From contig CM070590.1 of assembly GCA_036346355.1 (NCBI GenBank), forward strand, positions 41,201,749-41,265,748: DNA of 64,000 bases, given 5' to 3'. Made by a program: the position numbers and the translations under genes. Shown here piece by piece: positions 11,155 through 23,869 of this stretch; the first letter of the stretch is position 1, and the number at the start of each line of letters is the position of its first letter. Source of the stretch: Rhipidocladum racemiflorum. Taxonomy: Eukaryota > Streptophyta > Magnoliopsida > Poales > Poaceae. Under the pieces are notes generated by a model. It saw nothing but the letters and a program-made list of their open reading frames with translations, was not told the DNA's origin and did no database searches.

Positions 11155-12620
11155 TAGAATCTCGTCCACGAGATTCAGGCTTACTAAAGGAATAGGTTTG
11201 GAAACTCTTTCTTCAAATCCTCTTCGCTCCCAAGTAGCCGCTTTCTTCATGGTTGCTCGAACTCTACAAAAGCGGGTTGACTTGTTTCTAGTTTCTCGAT
11301 CCATTGTGTCTAAAATCTTCACGGGATGCTCCTTATAAGTCAAATCCTCTTGCAACTCAATTGACTCTAGCGGTGTCTGTTCCTCAGGAACTCGAAGACA
11401 CTTCTTCAACTGGGACACATGGAATACGTCATGCACTCCTGCTAACGACTGCGGCAACTCCGGTGATAAGCAACTTCGCCTCTGCGGCTCAAAATCTTGA
11501 ATGGTCCAACATAACGGGGTGCAAGTTTCCCTTTGGCATGGAACCTCTTAACTCCCCTGAGAGGCGTAACTCTGAGGTAAACAAAGTCTTCTGGTTCAAA
11601 ACTCAAATCTCGGCGACGATTGTCGACATAACTCTTACATCGAGATTGGGCTATCTTCAACCTTTCCCTAATCATAGCGATACATTCTTGACCTCTTGAA
11701 GAATATCAGGCCCAAAGACACGGCGCTCGCGGTCTCATTCCAATTCAATGGCGTCAGCGAGTCGACCATCTGATGCCTCAAAAGGTGACATCGTAAACTA
11801 GCACGATAACTATTGTTGTATGGCGAACTCGGCATACGGTAAACTCTTATCCCAAGAGGTAGCATAAGCCAATGCACAAGCTCTCAACATATCCTCGAAT
11901 CTGGTTGACTCTTTCGGTCTGTCCATCCGTCTGTGGATGATAAGGTCTTGAAGTTCAAGCGGGTTCCCATGGCTTCATGCAACTTATTCCAGAACCTTGA
12001 GGTAAATTGGGTACCTCTGTCAGATACAATCCTCTTTGGCACTCCGTGCAAGCAGACAATCGATCATGTACAATTCCGGCTAATTTATCTCAGAGTAAGT
12101 GGTCTTCACGGGGATAAAATGGGCTACTTTAGTCAAGCGATCCACTATAACCCATATGGAGTCATAACCTCCTTGAGTCTTTGGCAAGCGGTAATGAAAT
12201 CCATTCCGATTTCCTCCCACTTCCACTCGGTATTTTCAGCGGTTGTAGCAATCCGCTGGTCTACGATGCATTGCCTTGACTCGGGCATACATCGCACAAG
12301 GCAACATGCTCGGCAACTTCACGTTTCATACTCGGCCACGAATCTCTCCTTGAGATCTTGATACATCTTGGCGCTTCCAGGATGAATTGAGTACTTGGAG
12401 TCATGGGCTTCCTCCAGAATCAGTTGCTTTAACTCCTTTTTGTTAGGCACACAAATCCGATCCTTCATCCATAACGTGCCTTGCTCATCCAACTTGAAGT
12501 CCTCTGCCTTGCCTTCCTCCTTGATGGACTTAATCCTGCGGATCTTGTCATCATCCTTCTGTCCTTCTCGGATCTGATCCTCTAGGGTAGGCTTTACTTC
12601 CAATGCGGCCAAGAATCCGC
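11155..12620 (-). pseudogene. B1 integrase region
   Basis: Fragments in several frames cover the whole integrase. The N-terminal zinc-binding part lies at 12319-12620 (LKQLILEEAHDSKYSIHPGS then KMYQDLKERF). The start of the catalytic core lies near 12190-12220 (WKWEEIGMDF, first Asp). Degraded core follows around 11670-12100. The C-terminal part lies at 11442-11675 (LSFEPEDFVYLRVTPLRGVKRF, KGKLAPRYVGPFKIL) and at 11155-11457 (HDVFHVSQLKKCLRVPEEQ). The last frame reads on through the PPT into the LTR, showing that it is shifted. Integrase would insert the element cDNA; this copy cannot be made as read. Confidence 0.85.
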
Positions 12621-12639
12621 TAGGTACAACCTCAATCTT

Positions 12640-14018
12640 CATCTTCTGAAAATCCTCACTTAACTCATCCTGACTTGTGGCTAGCAACGTACTCACGGTA
12701 TGGCTTTTAGGCTCGAGCATCGGCTACTACGTTGGCCTTCCGGGATGGTAATGGATTCCAACATTATAGTCCTTGATCAACTCTAACCATCTCCTGCCTC
12801 ATATTCAGATCCATTGGGTGAATATGTACTTAAAACTCTTATGATCCGTATATACTTCACATCATTTCGATCAGATAGTGACGCCATATCTTCAAAGCAT
12901 GCACTACGGCTAACTCTAAGTCATGTGTCGGATAATTTTCCTCATGCGGCCTCAAGCGCCTTGATGCATAGCGGCGACCTTTCCATTCTGCATCGGCCAC
13001 ACATCCAAGTCCTTGGCGCGATCGTCACAATAAATATCGAAGCTTTGAGCAACATCCGGTAGAACTAACACCGGTCTTGGCGTCAATCGCTTCTTCAGCT
13101 CTGAAATCCTTTCTCACATTCGGCGTCCATGAAAACTTCTTTTCCTTCTTGAGTGAGTTGCGTAAGAGGTTTCGCAATTGTCGAGAAGCCTTCGATGAAA
13201 GCGGCGGTAGTATCTGCCATTCCAAGGAAACTCCGAATGCAGGTCACGATCTTGGTGCTCCCAATGTAACACAGCTTCTACTTTGCTTGGATCTACGGCG
13301 ACTCCTTGCGGTCATTACATGTCCAAGAAACTCCACCTTGTCCTTCCAAAAATCACACTTTAACTTGGCGAAAAGTTCTTTGTTCCTCGGCTTTTCCAAA
13401 ACTTCGCCTTAAGTGTTCGGCATGTTCATCCTCCGTCCCGAGTAGATTAGGATATCGTCTATGAACACGACGACAAACTTGTCCAAATATTCCATGAACA
13501 CCTTATTCATCATATTCATGAAATAAATTTGGCGCATTAAATCGAGACCAAAGGACATAGCGTAAACTCGTAATGTCCATATCTTGGCGAGAACGATCTT
13601 GAATATCTTACGATCGGATCTTCAAGCGATGGTATCGATCTCGAGATCAATCTTGGAGAAAACTCCGGCTCCTCTTAACTGATCAAACAAATCATCAATC
13701 CTGGGTAGCGGATACTTATTCTTCACGGTGACTTCATTGAGTGCACGGTAGTCAATGCACATCCTGAAACTTCCGTCCTTTTTCTTAACAAACAAAGCGG
13801 TGCTCCCCACGGCGAACTCGGTCGATAAATCCTTTCTCCATTAACTCTTCTAGCTGTTTCTTCATCTCTACCAACTCCTCGGTAGACATCCGATAGGGTC
13901 TCTTTGCTATCGGTCTTGTGCAGTGTACAAGCTCTATCACAAACTCTATGTCCTGTGCAGCGGCATACCGGTAGATCTTCGGAAAAAACATCTGGTACTC
14001 ATTCACTCTTTGGGACAT
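12640..14018 (-). pseudogene. B1 reverse transcriptase and RNase H region
   Basis: It is collinear with the intact RT-RNase H of B2 (53829-55349) but broken into short frames: [20 protein letters not shown] (near 13930), [20 protein letters not shown] (near 13790), [20 protein letters not shown] (near 13690), the FIDD box near 13453-13464, and KKEKKFSWTPN (near 13130). Most breaks are one to three base losses or swaps at sites where B2 reads CTG, CAG or CCG. These may be real decay or sequence errors. Confidence 0.85.
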
Positions 14019-14420
14019 CCTCTATGCTGATTGCCTTGTGTGTTAACCATCAAGCTGTCCATCTCTAAGCTGCGTGGCTTGAAATTCCACTTTCTTCCCA
14101 CACGGGCTCTCAATCGAGATAGTCCTTCGTCCACAATCCAATCTGACCTTGTGCTTGGATAACGATCCATTCCCAATATGACGTCTAAGGTGCGGGTCTC
14201 CAAAATCATAAGGTTTGCTAGGAACTCTATTCCATCTATTAGTATTCTCACCCGGAACATCCTACTTTCGTTCGGAGTTGAACCAGGAGTTTGAACTAAA
14301 AGCATGCACTTAAGTCTTGCAATCCTCAAATCATTTCTAGTAGCAAAGCCTTGCGAAACAAGCGAATCTGAAGCTCGAGTCGAACAAAGCATTGCAGTCT
14401 TGAGTTAACAAGTAACTTAC
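14003..14420 (-). pseudogene. B1 aspartic protease region
   Basis: The flap and C-terminal part are readable (FRVRILIDGIEFLANLMILE, LDVILGMD). The active site, LFDSGALHSF in B2, is scrambled here (reads CSTRASDSLVSQGF), which is consistent with an indel in the DSG codons. The protease normally cleaves the gag-pol polyprotein. Confidence 0.8.
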
Positions 14421-14521
14421 CCGATCTGGCGTCAGTAGCATTCTGCGGTGCATCTGCGCGGTGACATGGTTGACTCGGCCTCTCATCACGATGCAGGGTG
14501 TGGCTCCTGGTCTTTGGCGAC

Positions 14522-15453
14522 CTAGCTGGGGTGGTTCCTAGGTTGAAGCGGCGGGGTCACTCTGCTGTCTTCTTTGGACAAGCTGTTGGCAAAGTGTCTG
14601 GCTCGTTGCGATTGTAGCGGCGTCTCACGGTTCCTTCTTGTTGCACGAGGTAGCGTTTCTAAGCGGTGAGTGCAGTAGTTACGATTGACAGGTCTTGGTC
14701 TTTGGGGATGGTGTCCTTGTTGCATACGTGGTTGGAATCTGAAGAATTGATTTGGTGCAACTCTCAAGCTATTGCGTTCCTGGCGTGATCCTTCTTTGTT
14801 GCATCCTGCGCTTCTGTTCTCATCCAGTTCCTTGCGCTTGTCCTCAAGAATAAGTGCCTTATTCACCAACTCTTGGAAATCTGGAAAGGTGTGGGTGATC
14901 AACCCTACTTGCAATCTGAGTTAAGTCCCTTCATAAAACGAGGTATGGATTTATCTGTCGCTACATCCTCATGCGTAGCGTGCTAGCTGTGTGAACTTGT
15001 TGGGTAGTCGGCCACCTTGGTGATTACCTGCTTGATGCTCTGAACTCCTCCTTCTTAAGGTCCATGATTCCTTCAGGCCGCGTCATCTTGTCCGAATGTT
15101 TGTGAACTCTTCCCAAGTGATATCTTGGGGGTTCTCTGCGTGGCAGAAGTTCTCCCACCATTCAATTTGTCCCTTCCAGCGATGAGAAGCGTAGAGTACC
15201 TTCTCATTTCCTATGCATTGAGCTATGTGTAGCTTCCTCTCGATTGATCTTAACCAATCATCGGCCTCCAATGGATTGGCATTCCCGAGAGAAAGTGGGT
15301 GGGTGAGTCCTCATGAACTCGATAGTCTTGTATTACGGCGTGGTCACTGATTAACTTGATTGGTGTGGCCTGAGCGATAATGTGCTGCATTTGTTGCATC
15401 ATAGCATGCATCAAGCGAGTGCAGGGCAGCAAGAAAAGCTCGAAATTCTGCAT
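14522..15453 (-). pseudogene. B1 gag region
   Basis: It reads in shifted frames as a Ty3-type gag (Retrotrans_gag). The N-terminal frame at 15250-15453 shifts to EADDWLRSIERKLHIAQCIG, then WWENFCHAENPQDITWEEF (15083-15271). The distal frame has GLITHTFPDFQELVNKALIL (14900 onward) and an Arg/Gln-rich tail. The zinc knuckle is not readable. The product would form particles. Confidence 0.8.
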
Positions 15454-16044
15454 ATCCAGTGGTGGTGCTGGTGCTCCATCATTGGGGTTTCTATTTGGCG
15501 AGAACCACTTCCATTGCTTCCAAAGTTTCAGCGGGTGTTCACCATCTGTCGATTTGCTCTAGGTTTAGAGATGAGAGGGAAACAAGAATAGACAAGTAAT
15601 ATGGAACTTATGCGGGCGAAAGGTGTAACCTTAAGGTCCAACTTTATTATTAATAACTTGGTATGGCTGCTTACAATGCCTAAGGGCCTTGCAACACATC
15701 TTGCACACTCGACAAACAAAGCAAATCCAAATCGAACTAATTCGGAGTCTAACGCCTAAAGGGTGACTCTTTCTTCTATGACGTGACTCGTGAAGGAGTC
15801 TCACTATAGAACCTATGCTCACTCATCGAGAAAACCTCCATCTGTCACAAGAGTGCTTTACGTAAGAACTCGGAATTTTTAAATTGTGACAAGGTAAGGG
15901 AAAATTTCAGCAAGAGACAAGAAAAGAGAGAAGGGGATAAGTCGAGATGTCATTTCTTATCTTGACAAATTTTTAGTTTTTAGAAAATAGGTTTTATCCT
16001 CACCACGACCATTCTAGCTTAGGGTTGAGCCTACGGTCAAGTAT
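15454..16044 (-). other. B1 5' untranslated leader
   Basis: This is the region between gag and PBS, with no conserved coding signal. It would carry packaging and dimerisation signals by analogy with other elements. Short frames here are not conserved. Confidence 0.5.
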
Positions 16045-16057
16045 GGCTCTGATACCA
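16045..16057 (-). other. B1 primer-binding site (tRNA-iMet)
   Basis: Reverse complement TGGTATCAGAGCC, a few bases from the 5' LTR edge at 16062. Confidence 0.92.
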
Positions 16058-16061
16058 CCTC

Positions 16062-19000
16062 TGTCGGGACCCCGAATTTGCAAATCCGGACCCTCTGTGT
16101 ATTCAGCACTAGTCCAGGAACGCGCTAGTGCACACAGTCTTAACATCGGTAAATATCACAATCATACCAATCGATATTAACAAAGGTGGTTACTCGACCT
16201 TATGGCCAAGTTACAAATGTATGCCTCGCAAGGCGAAACTTATTCAGAGAAAAATAATAGCAGCGGAAAACCAAATAACTTCGTGGCGCCATCCAGTATA
16301 CCACAGGCAACTGACTGGGCTCGCATCCCTAAGTAGACGGATCTTCTTGGAGTTCCTCCTCCAAAGCTGGTGTAGTCTCCTCTTCAACTGGTATTGTGTT
16401 GAGGCAAGGGTGAGTACTTGGTACTCAGCAAGTCATGCACAGAATGCAAGCTAATATACTACATGCATGGCTTGGTACAAAGGAATAGCTCGAGGTATAT
16501 TTGCAGTAAACAGCATTTGACAAGTAATATAAGTAGATTCGAAAGCAGTAGAAATAAGTAAAGCGTAAATAACTTTTCAAGAAGTTTTAATAAACATTTT
16601 CCCCATCCTAAACCACATTACCATCATCTTTATTCTTAAACCAGACCAACCTTTCAAATCCAAGTTATTTTCAGAAAATCTAACCCTTGACTGTAATTCC
16701 CGAGCATTGTCCAGTACCGTTGTCTCGGCTATTTAAATATATTCTACACTCTGCAGAGGTTATGCACTTTACCAACAAGATCTGAGTCAAACACCACAAA
16801 GGCGAGTTCAGTAACAAAGCCTTTGGAAGCCTCAAACAACACAGGTGGTCCTCTCAGGTTCGTGCTCTACACCATCCCTTCCCTTAGCCAAGGCGAAGTA
16901 TGGGACCAACACACTTTGTTAGATGGGTATCTGGCCACGACCACGATACGCTCCCCGTACAATCACACAAGCGGTGTAATTGACACCCTGAGGCTCCACA
17001 AGTGAGTCCTTAGCGACTTAGTCAACTAGGGCCGTCCCATTCCCGACCATGTGGTTGCAAGTATGACCCGAGTTCAAAGGCTTGCAAGGTTAAGTCCTTA
17101 GAGTGACCAGGGCAAGACTACCCGAAAAACCAAATCAACACTCCCAATGCCAATGGCCCTGATTACTCTTGCCACATGCCCGGTCAGCTGTTTATCAAAC
17201 CCCAGTTGATTACCATGCACCACGTGCCATCAACATCACATGATACTTTTCCCAAAACAGGTTCAATATATCATTAAGTCAATATTAACATTTGATTGTC
17301 CAAAATCATGTCATGAGCACGTAGCTTGAGTCTAAGCGTTATACTACAACGGTCTAAACCCATGTTGGCAATTTAATAATGTCCAACTAGTAAACCACAA
17401 CTAGGGTGACAAAGGGTCATGGGACATACTTAAGTAATCAAGGTGTCATATAGCAAATTGGTATTTATCTAACCCCCATGTTTAAACAAAGTATTTTTCT
17501 AATGGAACTAGCATGCAATAGTTTAAAATCAAAATAGATTTCGAAATAGGATCAACATGGTCAAAGCACAACTTGCCTTCAAAAAGTACTTGCTCTTGGT
17601 CTTGAGTTGGATCTGAGTCAACACTTCTCCTTGAATCCTTAGGCACTTCAACGTCTACTCGTAAAAGCGTGCAAATAGCAAATACACAAATAAACACTAG
17701 GCAAAAGATCCCAAAACTCCAAATAAAATCCATAAACAGAGAACATAATTTTCTGGATTTTTAGAAGCTGGAATAAATCAAATTTGGAGTTAAAACGCAA
17801 AAGTTATGATTATTTAAAGTTTAAATAATCAATTAAATAATTTTACAGAGAAAAACTTTAGTCCAAAAATTAAATAAAATTTATATTTAGGTAGATCTTA
17901 ATTTTATACAAATTTAGAAATTTGAATCACTCAAATCGGAGTTGAAACGCAAAAGTTATAAACGTTTGAAGTTTGAATCAAAATTTGAATCAATATTTCG
18001 AATTAATAAATCATTTTCTTTTTCGGAAAGTAATTCTTGCGTCAGCATGGACACGGGGCTGCCTCGATTGGTTGGTGGCGTCGGCTCATGGGCTCGGTCA
18101 CGCTCGGCTTGGGTCCACCGTGGACTCGGTCCACGACTCCGCGTGAGGCGACATGTGGGCCCACTCGGGTGGCGTCATCGGCCCGGCGTCGGCGGGCTCG
18201 ACCGCAGTCGACATGTAGGACCGCTGTGGCGTCATGGGTGACGTCGGCGCTTTCGGCTGGGATAGCGGCCCGACATGCGAGCCCTCGACCGCGCGGGCGC
18301 GTGTCGGCGTCTGCCTGCGCGTCGTGGGCCAGCGCGGCCGGCGTCGGTCCAACTTCCCGACACGTGGCGCAATCACGGCCGTTGGTTTGAAAATCAACGG
18401 CGTGGATTAGATCCAGGGTTAACATGTTGAAACTACTCGTTGATCGTGGGCCGTTCGATTTAGATCGGACGGTCCAGATCCAATCCTATAATAACACTAC
18501 TACGGCACGTGGCAATTGTGAACCGTTGGATCTTGATCCTACGGTCCAGATCCAATCGGGTTGGGGACACGTGAACTCACCTCAACCGTCCGATCTAGAT
18601 CTGACGGTTCACCGAGCTTCGCTTGAAGTCCGGCGATGGCGGCGAGGCTTGGGCACCGAGACGAAGCGATGGCGAGCCCGGCGGCGTTTGGGGTTGCTCG
18701 GCGAGATGAATCCTTCCGGGTGCGTCTCGTCCACGGTGGTTCCGGATCAGGCTCCTTCGGCGGAAGGCAGCGACGGCGGCCGGAATCGAGCAAAACCGGC
18801 GGTCACTTCCTTCAACTCGGCGAGCTCGCACGGCAATAAGCGGCGGCTCGGCGTAGATGGCTCGGGAACGGTGCGCAAAGATGAGGGCAACCTCGGGGCG
18901 TCTCACGCTTTAAATAGCCCGGCGTTAAATGCGGGACACGGAAACCTAGTTTCCCACGTGGCGGCGGCGGCGGAGTCCGGCCGGTCTCGGCGGAGACGAC

Positions 19001-19520
19001 GACGCCACCGCCCACGTGGCACGATCAGCGGCCACGATCGACGCGGCGCGATCGGATCCGGGCGGATCTGGCTCGAATCGATGCGGCGGATCTCGGTAGT
19101 TGGATCTTGATCCAGCGGTTGGGATTGATTAGGGTTTTGAGCTGGTTTGATCGAGTCACGTGGCTCGGTCGGACTCGAGTCCGACTTCGGGTTCCGACTT
19201 CGATCGGATGAAACGATACTTGACCGAGTTGAATTTCCAGCGATTTAATATTTAAAATAATTCCCGATAATTCATTTAATTCATTAAAAATAGCAAAAGA
19301 CTTCGAAAAAAAATTCGAGAAAAATTAAAATATTTTGGATCATTTTGGACTCAAATAAAATATTTCCAACAAAATTTTATTTGCAAAATCAAATTCTTTA
19401 ATTATTTCAAAATGGAATAAATTCCAAATAAATCCAAATAAATTCCAGAAAATTCCAAAAATTCACCAAAGTGCCAAATCACACATGAATTCAAGAAAAG
19501 CAAAATTTTGGGGTGTTACA
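16062..19520 (-). repeat. B1 5' LTR
   Basis: This is the partner of 7670-11140, with the same ends and nearly the same length (3459 against 3471 bp). In element orientation a TATA-like CTATTTAAAGCG lies at about 18907-18917, near the middle of the LTR. A 228-codon plus-strand frame (18424-19110) runs antisense to the element in the GC-rich block but is not open in the 3' LTR, so I do not call it a gene. Right flank TTATA. Confidence 0.95.
18905..18917 (-). promoter_or_regulatory. putative TATA box of the Tekay-like LTR
   Basis: CTATTTAAAGCG in element orientation, conserved in the other LTR at about 10521-10533, is flanked by GC-rich sequence. Position and sequence suit a Pol II promoter. 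Confidence 0.45.
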
Positions 19521-19525
19521 TTATA

Positions 19526-20099
19526 GCACCACCAATTGATCTAAAAACATGAAATCCACCTCTATAACACCACCTAGATCAACCGCAAGGATCACCCATG
19601 CCTTACCTCTTCCCGACGAACGACGAACGCCGAAATCCTTCCTCCCTAGCTCCCCAATCGTCCTCCTCGTGCCGGAGTCGCCAGATATCCTCGTCGCTGG
19701 GCTTCCCGTTGGAGGGGACAGCAAGGTTGCGTGGTGGGGGAGCTCCTCTAAGCAGCAAGGGAGGTGGAGAGGGGAGGGGAGGGTGGTGGCGCAATGGGGG
19801 GAGGAGATGGGGGTGGCGGCTAGGAGGTGGGAAGGGTGGAGAGGAGGGGAAAAGTGGGGGCTAGGGTTTCCAAGGGGGGGCGCACCAAGGGTAGGTGAGG
19901 TGCCCCAACCTAGCCTCCCACTACCACATGGGCCCAAAAACCCTCCCACTAAAGCCCACGACTCAAATCCTAGGGCCCAAACTCCCCCGGAGAGGCCCAA
20001 ACTCCCGAAATCGGCCCGAAATCGCGATTAAACTACATAACGTAAAGTTTTAACCTCCGATTTCACCCTTTATAATGTTTGACATCCCGTAGTGTCACA
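19526..20099 (-). repeat. A1 left LTR, inner part
   Basis: This is the continuation after B1. It includes the splice-donor-like AG|GTAAGG (minus strand, at 19607/19606), the GC-rich leader block with long spurious frames, and the LTR start TGTGACACTACGGGATG read in reverse, ending at 20099. The minus-orientation PPT follows. Confidence 0.85.
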
Positions 20100-23000
20100 T
20101 TCTCCCCCCTTCAACAGGATTCGACCTCGAATCCTAGACACACCACTACTCAACCCAGCAAAAGTTGTGTATGTGGATTAACTAATTTAAAATTTGACAC
20201 ACATGGATGCACAATAGGAAAGGGTATGGGTATCGTTGCTTTATACTTAAATGTTATATTTAAGCCTTGATGTTGAATGTTTTATGTGATAAAGTATGCT
20301 GCTATGTGTATGAGATAATTGATTGAATTGCTCATGTTGTCGTGATAAAGTGGGGTTGTGGTGCCGAAGGGTTTCGGTCACCTTTTTGTTTATAGTAAGG
20401 TTGTGGTTTGACAGTATGGCCGATTAAAGCCATCACCGAAGAACTATTAACCCTTGTGGGGAAAGAGTGCTTACCTTTACTGTCGCAGTTTGGGTAGTTG
20501 TTTGGAGTCAAAAGAAGAGTTAGTGGTGGATTCCTTCGTATGTTCTTTACCGTTCTGACGCTCGGTTTTGGTTGTTTTTATTGGCTTTAGTTGATTGAAA
20601 TCAAATGAACAGTGTTGGGTTTACGCGGATTGTTCCGTAGGCGGTTCGTGGTTTTGTCTTCCTTGGTTGAAGACGAAGAAGAAGAGTTTTGTGTTGCACG
20701 TCTTTTGGTCGTAATTTTTGCTTTGACACCCGGTTTTGCTGGTCATTGTGGACTGTCTTGGGGAGGAAACTTATGTGGTTGTTGTTCTCCCCATCTAAGA
20801 AAAAAGTGTTGGAGTTTCCCCTTGTGCAGGCATTGAGTTGGTGGAGCTAAGTTTGAATCTTTTATCGTAAAACATTTAATGAACATTTCATTTTCCCTGG
20901 TGTATCCTTCTTCCTTCTTGGAAGTATAGATCTTGATGTTTCTTGAAGAGTTTTGGGCTATCAAAGTTGGGAATTTGAGAGTTGAGCTCTCCTGCATTTC
21001 TATTGGAGTTTTGTTTTTCTTCCTTTCCTAGAAAGGAGAAATTATCTATCGGTGTTCGTTCTGGTTCTTGAGTTGTGGTTATCTTTAAAAGTTGAGTTAC
21101 ATCCTGTTTGTCAAAAGTGAAAATAGTTGTTTAGCATGTTATGTAGTATATTTGGAAGCTTGCATATGTGTTCCTATAATGCTAGTACCGATGTCAGTTG
21201 GGAAGACATAGGTTTAGTGGTTGTCGTAAGAGCTTTGTGATGGTCCAACTCATTCAATTTGTTTTAAATAGTTGGAGCATGTTGAGTAGTGACAATTTGC
21301 TATAGCCATTGGATAGGGTAACTAAAAGTAATGTTGCAGTTTTTAAAATTATGCAAATAATTGATATTGATGACTTGGTAGTGTTGTTAATTGTTGGAAA
21401 CCATTGATCCAATAGAGAAAAGTGTAAAACTATGGAATTATGTCGAGTACATGTTGTGATGGGATGAACAATGGATAACAATCATGATGTAAGATTTTAA
21501 CCTTAATGAATGCATATCTTAGAATCCTATTTACGAATTTTATCTTGTAGAAATAATACTTATTTGTTGAAGTCATTTTATTGATTGAACAAGTTTTAAT
21601 TGTCAAGATGTTGATGTATGGATGGTATAAAATTCATACGTTGATCAGGCTTAAGTATCTGTTGAAGTACTATGTTTGAAATATAGAATACGTTGTTATA
21701 TGATGTGTTGGTCTGTGGAGATCATGATGAGGTAGTGTAGAATGGAAGACGTTTTGTTAATCATCATAAACTGTATTTATAAATGTTGGGAAAGGTAACT
21801 AGAGAAAGAATTGGTTATGTAGCTTTTGGTTGAATTATAATGAGGCTTCTCGATGAATATATAGTGTATATTGAAAGCTTAAATGGTAAGTATAGTGGAA
21901 TACTAGATATGGTAGGTTTCATCCTGAGCTTGTGTCTAAAACCTTTTGGACTGGTCCGGTTGGTTGCTATTTTGGTTGAATACTTTTGGTTGAAGTGATT
22001 CTTCTGTTGTGTTTCAGAGTTTCCCTAAAACTCGTAGTGATTAATGCCAATCTTTAGATTTGGCTAACTTGTTTAGTTTGTACTATGAGTATGGGTTTAC
22101 ACCCAAAAGTCTTTGCGTGGATTGCGCTCTTTCGCGTTCTGACTGAATTACCTTTGGCAAAATGCTTAAAAGGAAGCAGATGGTCATAATGGTTGTGTTG
22201 GAAACTTTTGAGTTAAGCCCTTGATGTGGAACTCTTTTTGGCTAGAGTTGGAGTTATTTGGAAAATCTGTGTCGTGCTTGCAAGTGCTTCAAAAGGTGGT
22301 TTTTGTGGATGTTTCATCGATGATGCTGTTAGTGAAGTGTTCTCTTTTGGAAATGAGTCTCGCTTCTCTTTGAAAAAATTTATGGCGGTTGTGTGTGTAG
22401 ATGTTTAACTTTGGAGCCAATGTTCTTTTCCAAAATGTTGATTGTGGTTAAAGTGTGAGGTTTTGCAAGTTTAGTTCTTCAATTGACGTGGGTTCTTTTA
22501 CGATGTGGTGTTTCCCTGTTAATGGTGTTGCCATCATAGTTTATATGAAATTTCGTAGCCATCGATGTTAATTGTGTTTCAATCATGTGATACCGAGGAA
22601 GAAGTCTTTTTGTGAATGACTACTTGGTATTGTTTATAGATGTTTAATGATGAAAGAGTCGGTGAGCCAGGTTGGTGAGAAAGTCATATATGGATATATG
22701 ACTAATTCAGAGTGCTCTTGAAAAGTTTGCATTCATGTCATGAATTGAGATTTCCATTGCTCTCTAGCATGAAAAGAAAGAGTAAATAATTTCTGCCATT
22801 TGGCTATGCTGTAAGAGGATTGGGTTTCCTTGTCTCCTTGAGAGTTATTACGGCGGTTGTGGATTCTTTCGATTAATTGAGAATCGGTTTTCTCTTCCAC
22901 AATGTTGTTTTGGTTAAAATGGGATGTTTGGCTGTGGTGAAAGGGAGTCGAGTTGTCATTGATTGTTGAGAACTTCTATCAAGGAATTGTGTGGGGTCTC

Positions 23001-23869
23001 TCTTTTGGTTTGAGTGCTCCCCGATGCGAAATGTATTGCATTGATTTGAGCTTTGAGTTTTTTCCTTTGTGGCTTGACTTAGGGAAAAAAAATAGTGGTC
23101 TTTGGATGTTGTCGAATCTTTGTTCCAAAGTGATTCGTAGAGCTTTAGTTTCAAGTTGATGAATGTGGTTCATCCGGCTAAAAGGGAGTTGCTTCTTGTT
23201 GGCATTCTCGTTTGAGATATGAATAGAAATGCTTATGAAATTGTTGAGTATAATGGAAGATTATGCTCATGGGCTTGGTAGTATTTGAGTGAGGAAATGT
23301 GAGGGCAAGACCCTCATAAAAAAAGAATCAGATGTCGTTGAGAAAAATCTACAACCCTAGCTTGGGCTAGGCATAGAAGATTGGTTGTGATTCAAAAGGT
23401 GGTTATGATGGAAGCTTGTGATGTCGGTTCAAGTTTTGTTGAGATTAATGAGACGTGGTAGACAGGTTGAGGAATGAAATTAAGGTTTGTGAATGAAGTT
23501 GAAAAGAGAAGTTGTACTCATTTCAACAGGTTGGTTGTGATAGTAGTATGAAGGGTTTGACGTGAGGATTTGGGCCTAATAATTTGATTAAGCCTTTTAG
23601 TGGGTGAAATCGAGTACTTCGGTTGACTTTTGTAAAATTATTGGGAATTGAAGCGAAGGTGAACCGTGAGAGGTTGCACTTTGTTGAGCTAAATCAACAC
23701 CTTCTCGCTAAGTGTTGGTTTTGGGAACTTGTTTGTCGTTTGTTCCGGTTGAGTCTTTGTGTGAATGTTTTGTGTTGCAAAGAAGTCTTTTGTCCCTTGG
23801 GGACTTTTCAGTTTTTTTTTTACGTTCTTAGGATTCGAGGTCGAATCCTATTTAAGGGGGGGGGGAGAA
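20100..23869 (+). other. A1 non-coding interior with inversion junction
   Basis: 20100-~20155 is the PPT-proximal end of a minus-orientation element (PPT, then the inverted repeat GGATTCGACCTCGAATCC). At about 20150-20165 it joins plus-orientation interior, starting from the part normally about 150 bases after the PBS. The plus interior carries the leader block (20345-20510), a GTCATATATGGATATATGAC hairpin (about 22685-22705) and a plus PPT (about 23851-23869). No gag or pol homology was found in any frame. It is collinear with the interiors of C, D and E. Confidence 0.75.

Larger units (their letters stand above)
7670..19520 (-). mobile_element. B1: full-length Tekay/Del-like Ty3/gypsy retrotransposon
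   Basis: It has two long LTRs (7670-11140, 3471 bp; 16062-19520, 3459 bp), a PBS, gag, protease, RT-RNase H and integrase in Ty3 order on the minus strand, a PPT, and a perfect 5-bp target duplication TTATA (7665-7669 and 19521-19525). The total is 11,851 bp. The integrase C-terminal region (DVFHVSQLKKCLRVPEEQ, then EDLTYKEHPVKILD) is typical of the Tekay/Del lineage, to which rice RIRE3 and RIRE8 belong. The two LTRs are nearly identical in AT-rich stretches, implying a recent insertion. Small indels cluster at CTG, CAG and CCG sites and break every reading frame. Confidence 0.93.

Noticed and set aside
18424..19110. 228-codon plus-strand frame in the B1 5' LTR
   Set aside because: It is antisense to the element, in a GC-rich block, and not open in the partner LTR (10031-10760), where the matching sequence is split into short frames.
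19521..20031. Frames of 159-160 codons on both strands
   Set aside because: They lie in the GC-rich leader of an A-family LTR. Sister LTRs have different frames, and the sequence is low-complexity Pro/Arg/Gly-rich.
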